This document shows positions 8,839-17,675 of a stretch of 64,000 bases of DNA, piece by piece. Each line of letters opens with the position of its first letter. Positions within the stretch are counted from its first letter, which is position 1. The notes beneath the pieces are model-generated. The model worked only from the letters and a program-made list of their open reading frames with translations, was not told the origin of the DNA and did not search any database. The stretch is from an uncultured Prevotellaceae bacterium (GTDB lineage: Bacteria > Bacteroidota > Bacteroidia > Bacteroidales > Bacteroidaceae): contig CASFNA010000012.1 of assembly GCA_949295905.1 (NCBI GenBank), positions 119,521 through 183,520 on the forward strand, given 5' to 3'. A program made the translations under genes and the position numbers.

Positions 8839-8846
8839 TACCTTTG
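8839..8846 (+). promoter_or_regulatory. -7 promoter element of the complex I operon
   Basis: TACCTTTG fits TAnnTTTG, 41 bases before the nuoA start. The upstream region is very AT-rich but has no TTTG at the right spacing. No other promoter is evident before the end of nuoN. Confidence 0.6.
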
Positions 8847-8887
8847 CAAGCGTTTTGTAGTGCTACGTTTTATTAAATAAAATATAT

Positions 8888-9238
8888 ATGTATTTTATCT
8901 TGTTAATTACCGTTTTGATAACGGCTGTTTTCTTGGTCGTGGCTGCTTTTGTCATAGCTAAGTTAATGGGTCCGCGTACGTATAACAAGGTTAAGGGAGA
9001 GCCGTTCGAGTGTGGTATTCCTACACATGGTTCTTCATGGATACCTGTGCACGTGGGCTATTATCTTTTCGCCATCCTCTTCCTCGTGTTCGACGTGGAG
9101 ACGGTTTTCCTCTATCCGTGGGCCGTCGTTGTTAAGGAGTTCGGCGTAATGGCAATGGTCAGCATCTCGTTCTTTTTGTTAGTCTTAGTATTTGGCCTTG
9201 CATACGCTTGGCGGAAAGGAGCGTTGGAATGGAAGTAA
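8888..9238 (+). CDS. nuoA: NADH-quinone oxidoreductase subunit A
   Basis: Membrane subunit of respiratory complex I at the junction of the peripheral and membrane arms. The 116-residue protein has the usual three hydrophobic helices (about 1-25, 58-80, 86-108). Family signatures are visible: LMGPRTYNKVKGEPFECGIP and the acidic loop VFDVETVFLYPW in the second helix region. First gene of the ten-gene operon; its end overlaps nuoB by 10 bases. Confidence 0.95.
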   Translation: MYFILLITVLITAVFLVVAAFVIAKLMGPRTYNKVKGEPFECGIPTHGSSWIPVHVGYYLFAILFLVFDVETVFLYPWAVVVKEFGVMAMVSISFFLLVLVFGLAYAWRKGALEWK

Positions 9239-9882
9239 GAAAACCCGTAATCAAGAGTATTCCTTACTCGGAGTTTAAGGACAATGAATTCCTCGAGAAG
9301 ATTGTTGACGAGCTTCACGAGGGTGGTGTTAATGTAGTGGTCGGCTCGCTTGACAGCATGATTAACTGGGGCCGTAGCAATTCATTGTGGTCGCTTACCT
9401 TCGCGACGAGCTGCTGCGGTATAGAGTTCATGGCCGTAGGATGCGCGCGTTACGACTTCGCACGTTTCGGCTTCGAGGTCACCCGTAACTCTCCGCGCCA
9501 GGCCGACCTCATCATGTGCGCCGGAACAATCACGCACAAGATGGCTCCGGCCTTCAAGCGTTTGTACGACCAGATGGCTGAGCCTAAGTACGTGGTTGCC
9601 GTCGGCGGATGCGCCATATCGGGCGGCCCGTTCAAGAGCAGCTACCATGTAGTCAAGGGCATAGGCGAGATTGTGCCTGTGGATGTGTACATCCCGGGAT
9701 GCCCTCCGCGCCCCGAGGCCATACTGTACGGCATGATGCAGTTGCAGAGAAAGGTCAAGGTGGAGAAGTTCTTTGGCGGAGTGAACCACAAGGAGAAGAA
9801 GCCCATCATCGTAGACGACGATAATGCGGACAAGGGATGCTTGGCGCGTCTTCGTGAAACATTAAATAAAGTGACGCGATGA
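9229..9882 (+). CDS. nuoB: NADH-quinone oxidoreductase subunit B
   Basis: Carries the terminal iron-sulfur cluster N2 that reduces quinone. The four cluster ligands are visible: Cys62 and Cys63 (ATSCCGIEFM), Cys128 (GGCAISGG) and Cys158 (IPGCPP). I chose ATG 9229 (217 residues) because the Shine-Dalgarno-like AAAGGAG at 9215-9221 is correctly spaced before it; a TTG at 9208 would put that site inside the gene. It overlaps nuoA by 10 bases and nuoCD by 4, so translational coupling is likely. Confidence 0.95.
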   Translation: MEVRKPVIKSIPYSEFKDNEFLEKIVDELHEGGVNVVVGSLDSMINWGRSNSLWSLTFATSCCGIEFMAVGCARYDFARFGFEVTRNSPRQADLIMCAGTITHKMAPAFKRLYDQMAEPKYVVAVGGCAISGGPFKSSYHVVKGIGEIVPVDVYIPGCPPRPEAILYGMMQLQRKVKVEKFFGGVNHKEKKPIIVDDDNADKGCLARLRETLNKVTR

Positions 9883-11447
9883 AATTAGAACACAAAATAT
9901 TCGAATTGAACAGCTTTGCCGCAGAAATGGCGAAGCTAAAGAATGAGAAGCATTTTGACTTCCTCGTTACTATCGTAGGTGAGGATTTCGGAGAAGAAGG
10001 CCTTGGTGCCGTGTACATCCTTGAGAATACAGAGACGCACGAGCGTATGAGTGTCAAGGCTGTAAACGGTGACCGTGACAACGCTTACATCCCTACGGTT
10101 AGCAACCTTTGGAAAGGCGCGGAAATGCTGGAGCGCGAGGTGTATGACTTCTACGGCATCAAGTTCCTTGGCAACAAGGACATGCGCCGCTTGTACCTCC
10201 GTTCAGACTTCAAGGGCTATCCGTTCAGGAAGGACTACGACATGAGTCCCGAGAACAACCAGTACACCCTTGAGGATGACCCGGAGACAGACTATACCGT
10301 TGAGTACAACCTTAACAGCGACGGCAAGCTTGTAGCCACGCAGCACAAGCTCTTCACCGATGACGATTACGTAATCAACATCGGCCCGCAGCACCCAGCC
10401 ACCCACGGTGTGCTCCGCCTACAGACAATCCTCGATGGCGAATATGTGCGCAAGATATATCCGCATTGCGGATACATACACCGTGGCATCGAGAAGATGT
10501 GCGAGAGCTACACCTATCCTCAGACATTGGCCTTGACAGACCGTCTTGACTATCTTTCGGCCATGATGAACCGCCACGCCCTCGTGTCGGTAATAGAGGA
10601 GGGTATGGGCATCGAACTGTCTGACCGCATAAAGTACATTCGTACCATAATGGACGAGCTTCAGCGTCTCGACTCGCACATGCTCTACTTCGGATGCTGC
10701 GCGCAGGACCTTGGAGCGTTGACCGCATTCATCTATGGTATGCGTGACCGCGAGCAGGTACTCAACGTAATGGAAGAGACCACTGGCGGACGCCTTATAC
10801 AGAACTATTATAGAATAGGTGGTTGTCAGGCTGACATTGACCCGAATTTCGTGAAGAACGTAAAGAAGCTTTGCGAATACGTCAAGCCTATGTTCAAGGA
10901 ATATGACGATATCTTCACCGGCAACGTTATCCTGCAAAACCGTTTCAAGGGTGTAGGCGTACTGTCAAGGGAAGATGCCATATCTTACGGTTGTACCGGC
11001 GGTACCGGACGTGCGTGCGGATGGCATAACGACGTCAGGAAGAACCATCCATACGATTTGTATGGCAAGGTTGATTTCGATGAGATTACGTACACCAACG
11101 GCGACTGCTTCGACCGTTACAAGGTGCGTCTCGACGAAATGCGCCAGAGTGTACGCATACTTGAGCAGCTGATTGACAATATCCCTGAAGGTGAATTCTA
11201 CATCAAGCAGAAGCCGATAATAAAGGTGCCTGAGGGAACATGGTACACAAGTTGCGAGGGAAGCCGTGGCGAAATAGGCGTTTACCTGCGGAGTGACGGC
11301 GGAAAGAATCCTTGCCGACTGAAGTTCCGCCCGATGGGCTTGCCGCTCGTCTCGGCTATGGACACTATCTGCCGTGGCGAGAAGATAGCCGACTTGATTT
11401 CAATCGGTGCTACGCTCGACTATGTGATTCCTGATATTGACAGATAA
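9879..11447 (+). CDS. nuoCD: NADH-quinone oxidoreductase fused subunit C/D
   Basis: Peripheral-arm subunits C and D as one 522-residue polypeptide, a fusion known from several bacterial lineages. Residues 1-130 are NuoC-like (EREVYDFYGIKFLGNKDMRRLYL). NuoD starts near 165 with NIGPQHPATHG, whose His lines the quinone site, followed by YPHCGYIHRGIEKM and the C-terminal ATLDYVIPDIDR ending typical of NuoD. It follows nuoB with a 4-base overlap. A 133-base spacer with repeats separates it from nuoH. Confidence 0.95.
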   Translation: MKLEHKIFELNSFAAEMAKLKNEKHFDFLVTIVGEDFGEEGLGAVYILENTETHERMSVKAVNGDRDNAYIPTVSNLWKGAEMLEREVYDFYGIKFLGNKDMRRLYLRSDFKGYPFRKDYDMSPENNQYTLEDDPETDYTVEYNLNSDGKLVATQHKLFTDDDYVINIGPQHPATHGVLRLQTILDGEYVRKIYPHCGYIHRGIEKMCESYTYPQTLALTDRLDYLSAMMNRHALVSVIEEGMGIELSDRIKYIRTIMDELQRLDSHMLYFGCCAQDLGALTAFIYGMRDREQVLNVMEETTGGRLIQNYYRIGGCQADIDPNFVKNVKKLCEYVKPMFKEYDDIFTGNVILQNRFKGVGVLSREDAISYGCTGGTGRACGWHNDVRKNHPYDLYGKVDFDEITYTNGDCFDRYKVRLDEMRQSVRILEQLIDNIPEGEFYIKQKPIIKVPEGTWYTSCEGSRGEIGVYLRSDGGKNPCRLKFRPMGLPLVSAMDTICRGEKIADLISIGATLDYVIPDIDR

Positions 11448-11450
11448 TAA

Positions 11451-11556
11451 AAAGGTGAGAAAGTGAGATGGTGCGAAGGTGTGAAGACTGGACAATGTCA
11501 AAGCATTTGTCTTAACAACTTTATTCCTTAACTCCTTACTCCTTTACTCCTCTTAT
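11451..11556. repeat. Imperfect inverted array of G/A-rich octamers between nuoCD and nuoH
   Basis: Bases 11451-11491 carry units of the type GGTGAGAA / GGTGCGAA / GGTGTGAA. Bases 11520-11556 carry, on the opposite strand, units of the type GGAGTAAA / GGAGTTAA / GGAATAAA. The halves can fold together. No T-tract follows, so a strong terminator inside the operon is unlikely; RNA stabilisation or partial attenuation is possible. Confidence 0.6.
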
Positions 11557-11580
11557 TAATAACTTAAACTTTAAAGAAAA

Positions 11581-12663
11581 GTGTTCGATTTTAGTATAGT
11601 AACGACATGGTTTGACAGCCTGCTCAGGGATACCCTCGGGTTGGGCAATTTCTTGTCAATCCTTATTGAGTGCGTCATTGTCGGACTTCTAATCCTTGTG
11701 GCTTACGCCATGCTGGCAATCGTGCTCATATATATGGAACGTAAGGTCTGCGCTTTCTTCCAGTGCCGTCTTGGCCCGATGCGTGTCGGCAAGTGGGGTA
11801 TCTTCCAGGTCTTCGCCGATGTGTTGAAGATGCTCATCAAGGAAATTTTCCCTGTGGACAAGGCAGACAAGCTCCTCTATGTTATAGCTCCGTTCCTTGT
11901 CATAATAGGCAGTGTAGGTGCATTTTCGTTCATGCCTTGGAACAAGGGTGCCGGAATTCTTGACTTCAACGTTGGCGTATTCTTGCTTACAGCCATTTCA
12001 AGTATCGGCGTTGTCGGTATTTTCCTTGCCGGATGGAGTTCTAACAACAAGTATTCTGTAGTTTCGGCGATGCGTGGTGCCGTACAGATGATTTCTTACG
12101 AAATGTCCCTTTGCCTTTGCCTTATAACGGCAGTGGCTTTGACCGGTACGATGAGCCTTTCGGGCATAGTTGAGTCACAGAATGACGGATGGCTGATTTT
12201 CAAGGGGCATATCCCGGCGATTATCGCATTCCTGGTATTCCTTATTGCAGGTAACGCCGAGGCCAACCGCGGCCCGTTCGACTTGGCCGAGGCCGAGAGC
12301 GAGCTTACAGCAGGCTATCACACGGAGTATTCAGGTATGGGCTTCGGCTTCTTCTATTTGGCCGAATACCTTAACTTGTTCATCATCGCAGGTGTTGCTT
12401 CTACGGTGTTCCTTGGCGGTTGGATGCCGCTTCACATCGCAGGGCTTGACGGGTTCAATGCCGTTATGGATTATATTCCCGGCATTGTGTGGTTCTTGGC
12501 CAAGACATTCTTCCTTATCTGGATATTGCTTTGGATAAAGTGGACATATCCGCGTCTGCGTATCGACCAGATACTTAAGCTCGAATGGAAGTATCTCATG
12601 CCGCTCAGCCTGCTCAACCTGGTGATAATGACAATAGTTGTAGCCCTTGGCTGGCATTTCTAA
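11581..12663 (+). CDS. nuoH: NADH-quinone oxidoreductase subunit H
   Basis: Membrane subunit forming the quinone tunnel and linking N2 to the proton channels. The 360-residue product has about eight to nine hydrophobic helices, the family segments [20 protein letters not shown] and [24 protein letters not shown], and a C-terminal [13 protein letters not shown] block. It begins with GTG at 11581 after AAAGAAAA; no in-frame ATG upstream fits the family's N-terminus. Confidence 0.95.
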   Translation: MFDFSIVTTWFDSLLRDTLGLGNFLSILIECVIVGLLILVAYAMLAIVLIYMERKVCAFFQCRLGPMRVGKWGIFQVFADVLKMLIKEIFPVDKADKLLYVIAPFLVIIGSVGAFSFMPWNKGAGILDFNVGVFLLTAISSIGVVGIFLAGWSSNNKYSVVSAMRGAVQMISYEMSLCLCLITAVALTGTMSLSGIVESQNDGWLIFKGHIPAIIAFLVFLIAGNAEANRGPFDLAEAESELTAGYHTEYSGMGFGFFYLAEYLNLFIIAGVASTVFLGGWMPLHIAGLDGFNAVMDYIPGIVWFLAKTFFLIWILLWIKWTYPRLRIDQILKLEWKYLMPLSLLNLVIMTIVVALGWHF

Positions 12664-12702
12664 ATGGGATAATGTATTTTAAGATTGAAGACATTTAATT
12701 AA

Positions 12703-13233
12703 ATGGAAGAGAATAAGAATTCATATTTTGGCGGAATAAGGGACGGACTGAAGTCTTTGGCTACTGGTCTTGGTGTCACTTTCCGTGAATATCTCACGAA
12801 GAAAGTCACCGAGCAGTACCCGGAGAACAGGAAGACCACCCTTCACGTTTCGCAACGTCACCGCGGACGTCTTATTATGCCGCAGGACGCTGAAGGCAAC
12901 AATAAGTGCATAGCCTGCAAGCTTTGTGAAATGGCTTGTCCTAATGGTACAATCAAGGTTGTTCAGAAAACGGTTGAGACGGAGGACGGAAAGAAGAAAC
13001 GTGTACTTGACGACTACATTTACGACCTTGGCGAGTGCATGTTCTGCGAGTTGTGCGTAAATGCGTGTCCTCATGATGCCATAAAGTTTGTCAACGATTT
13101 CGAGAACGCAACGTTCAGTCGTGGCAACCTTGTGCAGCACCTTAACAAGGAAAAGTTTGAAACACCTCTGCCTAATCTTACGGACGGGGGCGCACCTTTT
13201 GAGATTGGTACATTTAATACAAGTACAAAATAA
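12703..13233 (+). CDS. nuoI: NADH-quinone oxidoreductase subunit I
   Basis: Peripheral subunit carrying clusters N6a and N6b, the electron wire to N2. The 176-residue protein has two 4Fe-4S motifs, CIACKLCEMACP (69-80) and CMFCELCVNACP (112-123). The amphipathic N-terminal region probably contacts the membrane arm. Because NuoE/F/G are not encoded here, this subunit is close to where an alternative electron donor, such as a ferredoxin or flavodoxin, would feed in. That last point is inference from other NuoEFG-less complexes. Confidence 0.95.
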   Translation: MEENKNSYFGGIRDGLKSLATGLGVTFREYLTKKVTEQYPENRKTTLHVSQRHRGRLIMPQDAEGNNKCIACKLCEMACPNGTIKVVQKTVETEDGKKKRVLDDYIYDLGECMFCELCVNACPHDAIKFVNDFENATFSRGNLVQHLNKEKFETPLPNLTDGGAPFEIGTFNTSTK

Positions 13234-13248
13234 AAGGAGAACGTGAAT

Positions 13249-13761
13249 ATGGCTAATATGGTAATGTTTTTGATTCTTGCTGTCGTCATCCTCGGCTCTG
13301 CTATCGTATGCGTGATGACGAAGCGGATTATGAGAGCGGCCACTTTCCTGTTGTTCGTTCTCTTGGGTGTGGCTGGTTTGTACTTCCTGCTTGACTATAC
13401 GTTCTTGGGCGCAGCCCAGATAAGCGTTTATGCTGGAGGTATAACCATGATTTACATCTTTGCAATCCAATTGGTAAGCAAGCGTACGTTGCAAGGTCTT
13501 GTAGAGCGTTTCAAGGGAAGCCGTGTGGCTTTTGGCACATTGATGGCTCTTGTCGGACTTGTTACGGTCGTAGCTGTGTTTTTCAAGAATAAGTTTATCG
13601 ACATGTCAATGCAGATGGCAGATGCAGAAGTTCCGATGAACGTTATAGGCAAGACGCTTATGGGTTCTGAGAAATATCAGTATGTGTTGCCGTTCGAGTT
13701 CATCTCGGTGTTTCTGCTTGCGTGCATCATCGGTGGAATTGTAATATCGAGAAAGGAGTAA
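13249..13761 (+). CDS. nuoJ: NADH-quinone oxidoreductase subunit J
   Basis: Small membrane subunit with five predicted helices; the conserved third-helix block AAQISVYAGGITMIYIFAIQL is near residue 46. I chose ATG 13249 (170 residues) because AAAGGAGA at 13232-13239 is better spaced for it than for the GTG at 13243. The C-terminus VISRKE is cytoplasmic. nuoK starts 6 bases after its stop codon. Confidence 0.93.
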   Translation: MANMVMFLILAVVILGSAIVCVMTKRIMRAATFLLFVLLGVAGLYFLLDYTFLGAAQISVYAGGITMIYIFAIQLVSKRTLQGLVERFKGSRVAFGTLMALVGLVTVVAVFFKNKFIDMSMQMADAEVPMNVIGKTLMGSEKYQYVLPFEFISVFLLACIIGGIVISRKE

Positions 13762-13767
13762 TATAGT

Positions 13768-14076
13768 ATGGTACCAGTTGAATTTTTCTTTGTGCTTTCT
13801 GCACTGCTGTTTTTCATCGGCGTGTTCGGTTTCGTCACAAGGCGTAACTTGATAGCCATGCTGATTTCCGTTGAGTTGATACTCAATTCTGTCGATATTA
13901 ACTTTGCTGCCTTCAACCGCTTGCTCTTTCCTGGGCAGATGGAAGGTTTCTTCTTTACTTTGTTCAGCATTGGTGTAAGTGCGGCGGAGACGGCGGTTGC
14001 AGTGGCTATTATTATTAATGTTTACCGCAATTTCCACAGTGACCAGGTGAACTGTATTGAAAACATGAAAAATTAA
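13768..14076 (+). CDS. nuoK: NADH-quinone oxidoreductase subunit K
   Basis: A 102-residue, three-helix MrpC-like subunit. The conserved glutamates of the proton path lie in the second and third helices (SVELILNSVDINF and SAAETAVAVAIIINVYR). It is packed tightly between nuoJ and nuoL, with 6-base gaps on both sides. Confidence 0.94.
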   Translation: MVPVEFFFVLSALLFFIGVFGFVTRRNLIAMLISVELILNSVDINFAAFNRLLFPGQMEGFFFTLFSIGVSAAETAVAVAIIINVYRNFHSDQVNCIENMKN

Positions 14077-14082
14077 TGTGTT

Positions 14083-16062
14083 ATGGACTATAGTTTTGTA
14101 TTTTTAATACTCTTGTTGCCTGCTCTCACGTTTGTGTTGCTCGGCCTGGCGGGAATGAAAATGTCCCATAAGGTTGCCGGGATGATAGGAACGTGCTCGT
14201 TGGCAATTGTTACGGTGCTGTGTTATTACACGGCTTTTGAGTATTTCCTCGTTCAGGGTAGGGATGCCGCAACAGGGCTTTATCCTACTGTTACCGTGTT
14301 TGACATTACATGGCTGAAGTTTTCCGAGCTTCTAACATTTAACATAGGTTTCCGCATAACGCCGATTTCAGCTATGATGCTTATCGTTATTTCTACGGTC
14401 AGCTTCATGGTTCACATCTATTCGTTTGGCTACATGCACGGTGAAAAAGGTTTTCAGCGTTATTACGCGTTCTTGAGCCTTTTCACAATGTCAATGCTTG
14501 GCTTGGTTGTAGCTACCAACATTTTCCAGATGTATCTTTTCTGGGAGCTTGTAGGTGTCAGCTCATATCTTCTCATCGGATTTTATTATCCGTTGCACGC
14601 GGCAGTTGCGGCATCTAAGAAGGCGTTTATCGTTACGCGTTTTGCCGATTTGTTCTTCCTCATAGGTATCTTGTTCTACAGCTTCTATGTAGGCACGTTC
14701 AATTACGACCTTACGGCTATGCCTGAGGCACAGATGGGTGCGCTTCAGCAGGCAGGATGGATTATGCCAACTGCATTGTTCATGATGTTCATCGGAGGTG
14801 CGGGTAAGAGCGCGATGTTCCCGTTGCACATTTGGTTGCCCGACGCAATGGAAGGCCCGACTCCTGTCAGTGCCCTTATCCACGCGGCTACGATGGTTGT
14901 CGCTGGCGTGTATCTTGTGGCAAGCCTCTTCCCGTTGTTTATCGAGTTTGCTCCCGAGGCATTACATTGGGTTGCTTATATTGCTGCATTTACAGCTTTC
15001 TATGCTGCCGCAGTGGCTTGTTGCCAGAGTGACATCAAGCGTGTGCTTGCATTCTCTACGATTTCGCAGATTGGCTTCATGCTTGTAGCTCTCGGAGTTT
15101 GCATGCCTGACCCCGAGCTTGGCAAGGTTGCCATGACCGAGGAATATGCAGACGTAAACGGACTTGGTTATATGGCCGGAATGTACCATCTGTTCACCCA
15201 TGCCATGTTCAAGGCTTGCCTGTTCTTGGGTGCCGGCTGCATAATCCATGCTGTGCATTCAAATGAGAAAATGTACATGGGCGGTTTGCGTAAGTATATG
15301 CCGGTAACCCATTGGACATTCCTTATATCGTGTCTTGCAATCGCAGGTATTCCGTTCTTCTCTGGCTTCTGCTCGAAGGATGAGATTCTTGTAGCTTGCT
15401 ACAATTTCTCTCCTGTGATGGGTGTTGTTATGAGTGGAATTGCTGCAATGACAGCGTTCTATATGTTCCGCCTTTATTACTCGATATTCTGGGGCAAGAG
15501 CTATTACGAAACCCACAAGGCTGAAGGCGCACACCAGCCGCACGAAGCTCCGTCGTCAATGACGATACCTTTGGTAGTCTTGTCTGCGATAACCATGCTT
15601 GTCGGCATTTTCGGTACTCTGCATGTATTCGAGTTCGGCGAGTTTGTTTCAGCAAACGGTATCGGTTTCGGCACTCATACTAATTGGGCTGTGGCAGGAG
15701 CAAGCACTGTTCTTGCGCTCTGCGGCATCGGACTTGCTACTTATATGTATAAAGGTGAGGAGACACCTGTTGCAGATATGTTGGCAAAGAAGTTCCCACG
15801 CCTGCATGAGGCGGCATACCGCCGTTTCTACCTTGATGAAGTGTGGATGTTCGTAACCCATAAGATTGTTTTCCGTTGTTTTAGCCGTCCTATTGCATGG
15901 TTCGACCGTCATGTCGTTGACGGAGCGATGAATTTCATGGCATGGGGGGCTAACGAGGCAGGCGAGAGCATCCGCGGCTGGCAGAGTGGCGACGTGCGCC
16001 AGTATGCGGTATGGTTCCTTACCGGAACAGTTGCATTAGTCTTGTTATGTATTTGTCTATAA
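14083..16062 (+). CDS. nuoL: NADH-quinone oxidoreductase subunit L
   Basis: The distal antiporter-like proton pump subunit. At 659 residues it has the expected 14-plus hydrophobic helices, the core motif FWELVGVSSYLLIGFYY (about 150-166), and the channel segment HIWLPDAMEGPTPVSALIHAA with its conserved Lys and His neighbours. The C-terminal extension after about residue 560 would form the long lateral helix along the membrane arm. nuoM follows after 15 bases. Confidence 0.95.
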   Translation: MDYSFVFLILLLPALTFVLLGLAGMKMSHKVAGMIGTCSLAIVTVLCYYTAFEYFLVQGRDAATGLYPTVTVFDITWLKFSELLTFNIGFRITPISAMMLIVISTVSFMVHIYSFGYMHGEKGFQRYYAFLSLFTMSMLGLVVATNIFQMYLFWELVGVSSYLLIGFYYPLHAAVAASKKAFIVTRFADLFFLIGILFYSFYVGTFNYDLTAMPEAQMGALQQAGWIMPTALFMMFIGGAGKSAMFPLHIWLPDAMEGPTPVSALIHAATMVVAGVYLVASLFPLFIEFAPEALHWVAYIAAFTAFYAAAVACCQSDIKRVLAFSTISQIGFMLVALGVCMPDPELGKVAMTEEYADVNGLGYMAGMYHLFTHAMFKACLFLGAGCIIHAVHSNEKMYMGGLRKYMPVTHWTFLISCLAIAGIPFFSGFCSKDEILVACYNFSPVMGVVMSGIAAMTAFYMFRLYYSIFWGKSYYETHKAEGAHQPHEAPSSMTIPLVVLSAITMLVGIFGTLHVFEFGEFVSANGIGFGTHTNWAVAGASTVLALCGIGLATYMYKGEETPVADMLAKKFPRLHEAAYRRFYLDEVWMFVTHKIVFRCFSRPIAWFDRHVVDGAMNFMAWGANEAGESIRGWQSGDVRQYAVWFLTGTVALVLLCICL

Positions 16063-16077
16063 AAGAAAACCGGTAAA

Positions 16078-17583
16078 ATGAGTATATTAAGTTTATTTGT
16101 AGTAATTCCCGCGCTGATGTTGCTTGGCCTTTGGCTGGCAAAGAATCTCAATCAGGTGCGCGGCGTAATGGTTGTTGGAGCATCGTGTCTGTTGCTCTTG
16201 TCCATTTGGTTGACTATTGCATTCATACAGATGCGTGCCGGAGGCAACACTGACGAGATGTTGTTTACATACAGCATACCTTGGTTCAAGCCTTTGAACA
16301 TTGCATATTCTGTCGGTGTTGATGGTATTTCGGTTGTGATGTTGCTTCTGTCAAGCATCATCGTGTTTACCGGAACATTCGCTTCTTGGCAGCTCAAGCC
16401 GCTGACAAAGGAGTATTTCCTTTGGTTTACCCTGTTGAGCACAGGCGTTTACGGCTTCTTCATCACTACCGACATGTTCACCATGTTCATGTTCTACGAG
16501 GTTGCACTTATACCTATGTACCTTCTTATCGGTGTATGGGGCAGCGGCCACAAGGAGTATTCGGCGATGAAGCTTACGCTTATGCTTATGGGTGGCTCGG
16601 CATTGCTTATCCTTGGTATTCTCGGCATCTATTTCGGAAGTGGTGCAACGACGATGAATGTGCTTGAGATTGCCCAGATGCACAACATTCCGGTTGAAAT
16701 GCAAAAGGTGTTCTTCCCGTTTGTATTCATTGGTTTCGGCGTTCTTGGAGCATTGTTCCCGTTCCATACATGGAGTCCCGACGGTCACGCTTCTGCGCCG
16801 ACGGCTGTGTCTATGCTCCATGCCGGTGTGCTTATGAAGCTTGGAGGTTACGGATGCTTCCGCATTGCGATGTTCCTTCTGCCCGAGGCAGCTCATGAAT
16901 TGGCTTGGATATTCATCATCCTTACGACCATTTCGGTTGTTTACGGAGCCTTGTCGGCTTGCGTGCAGACCGACCTGAAGTACATTAACGCGTATTCGTC
17001 TGTGTCCCACTGCGGTCTGGTGCTTTTCGCATTGCTTATGATGACAAAGACATCTTGCACGGGTGCTATACTCCAGATGCTTTCACACGGATTGATGACG
17101 GCCTTGTTCTTTGCCCTTATCGGTATGATATACGGCCGTACACATACTCGTGACGTGCGCCAGCTTGGCGGTTTGATGAAGATTATGCCGTTCCTCAGTG
17201 TCGGCTATGTAGTTGCCGGTTTGGCCAACCTCGGTTTGCCTGGATTCTCTGGTTTCGTTGCCGAGATGACTATCTTTGTCGGCTCTTTTGCCAACAATGA
17301 CGTATTCCACCGCACGGCTACAATCATTGCTTGTACGAGTATCGTCGTGACAGCAGTCTACATCCTGCGCGTTGTGGGCAAAATCCTTTATGGAAAGGTT
17401 GCCGACCCGCATTATGAGACACTTACCGATGCGACATGGGACGAGCGCGTGGCAGTTTGCTGCCTCATCTTCTGTGTGGCCGGACTTGGTATCGCTCCGC
17501 TTTGGGCGAGCGATGTCATCGACAACGCTTTGGTTCCAATCCTCGACCACATCAACAATGTTTCAGCTATAGCGGCAATATGA
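16078..17583 (+). CDS. nuoM: NADH-quinone oxidoreductase subunit M
   Basis: The central antiporter-like pump of the membrane arm, 501 residues. MFYEVALIPMYLLIGVWG carries the conserved helix-5 Glu; FHTWSPDGHASAPTAVSMLHAGVLMKLGGYG is the discontinuous-helix channel block. Its order after nuoL and before nuoN is canonical. A 92-base spacer with another low-complexity inverted array (17584-17655) separates it from nuoN. Confidence 0.95.
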   Translation: MSILSLFVVIPALMLLGLWLAKNLNQVRGVMVVGASCLLLLSIWLTIAFIQMRAGGNTDEMLFTYSIPWFKPLNIAYSVGVDGISVVMLLLSSIIVFTGTFASWQLKPLTKEYFLWFTLLSTGVYGFFITTDMFTMFMFYEVALIPMYLLIGVWGSGHKEYSAMKLTLMLMGGSALLILGILGIYFGSGATTMNVLEIAQMHNIPVEMQKVFFPFVFIGFGVLGALFPFHTWSPDGHASAPTAVSMLHAGVLMKLGGYGCFRIAMFLLPEAAHELAWIFIILTTISVVYGALSACVQTDLKYINAYSSVSHCGLVLFALLMMTKTSCTGAILQMLSHGLMTALFFALIGMIYGRTHTRDVRQLGGLMKIMPFLSVGYVVAGLANLGLPGFSGFVAEMTIFVGSFANNDVFHRTATIIACTSIVVTAVYILRVVGKILYGKVADPHYETLTDATWDERVAVCCLIFCVAGLGIAPLWASDVIDNALVPILDHINNVSAIAAI

Positions 17584-17655
17584 TGAAAGCAGACGAGTAA
17601 ACGGGTGCAGGCGGACGAGGCAACGCTCTTACCGCTTGTCACCTTGCAACTTGTC
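17584..17655. repeat. Low-complexity inverted array between nuoM and nuoN
   Basis: The left half is G/A-rich (GACGAGTAAACGGGTGCAG). The right half read on the opposite strand is made of units near GTTGACAA, GTTGCAAG and GTGACAAG. Same style as the nuoCD-nuoH spacer but a different sequence. No gene is visible in the gap. Confidence 0.5.
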
Positions 17656-17675
17656 AACTATAAAAAATCAGAACA

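Noticed and set aside
8660-8860. A 66-codon gene before nuoA
   Set aside because: It runs through a large inverted repeat and the nuo promoter, lacks a ribosome-binding site, and shows no protein-like pattern.
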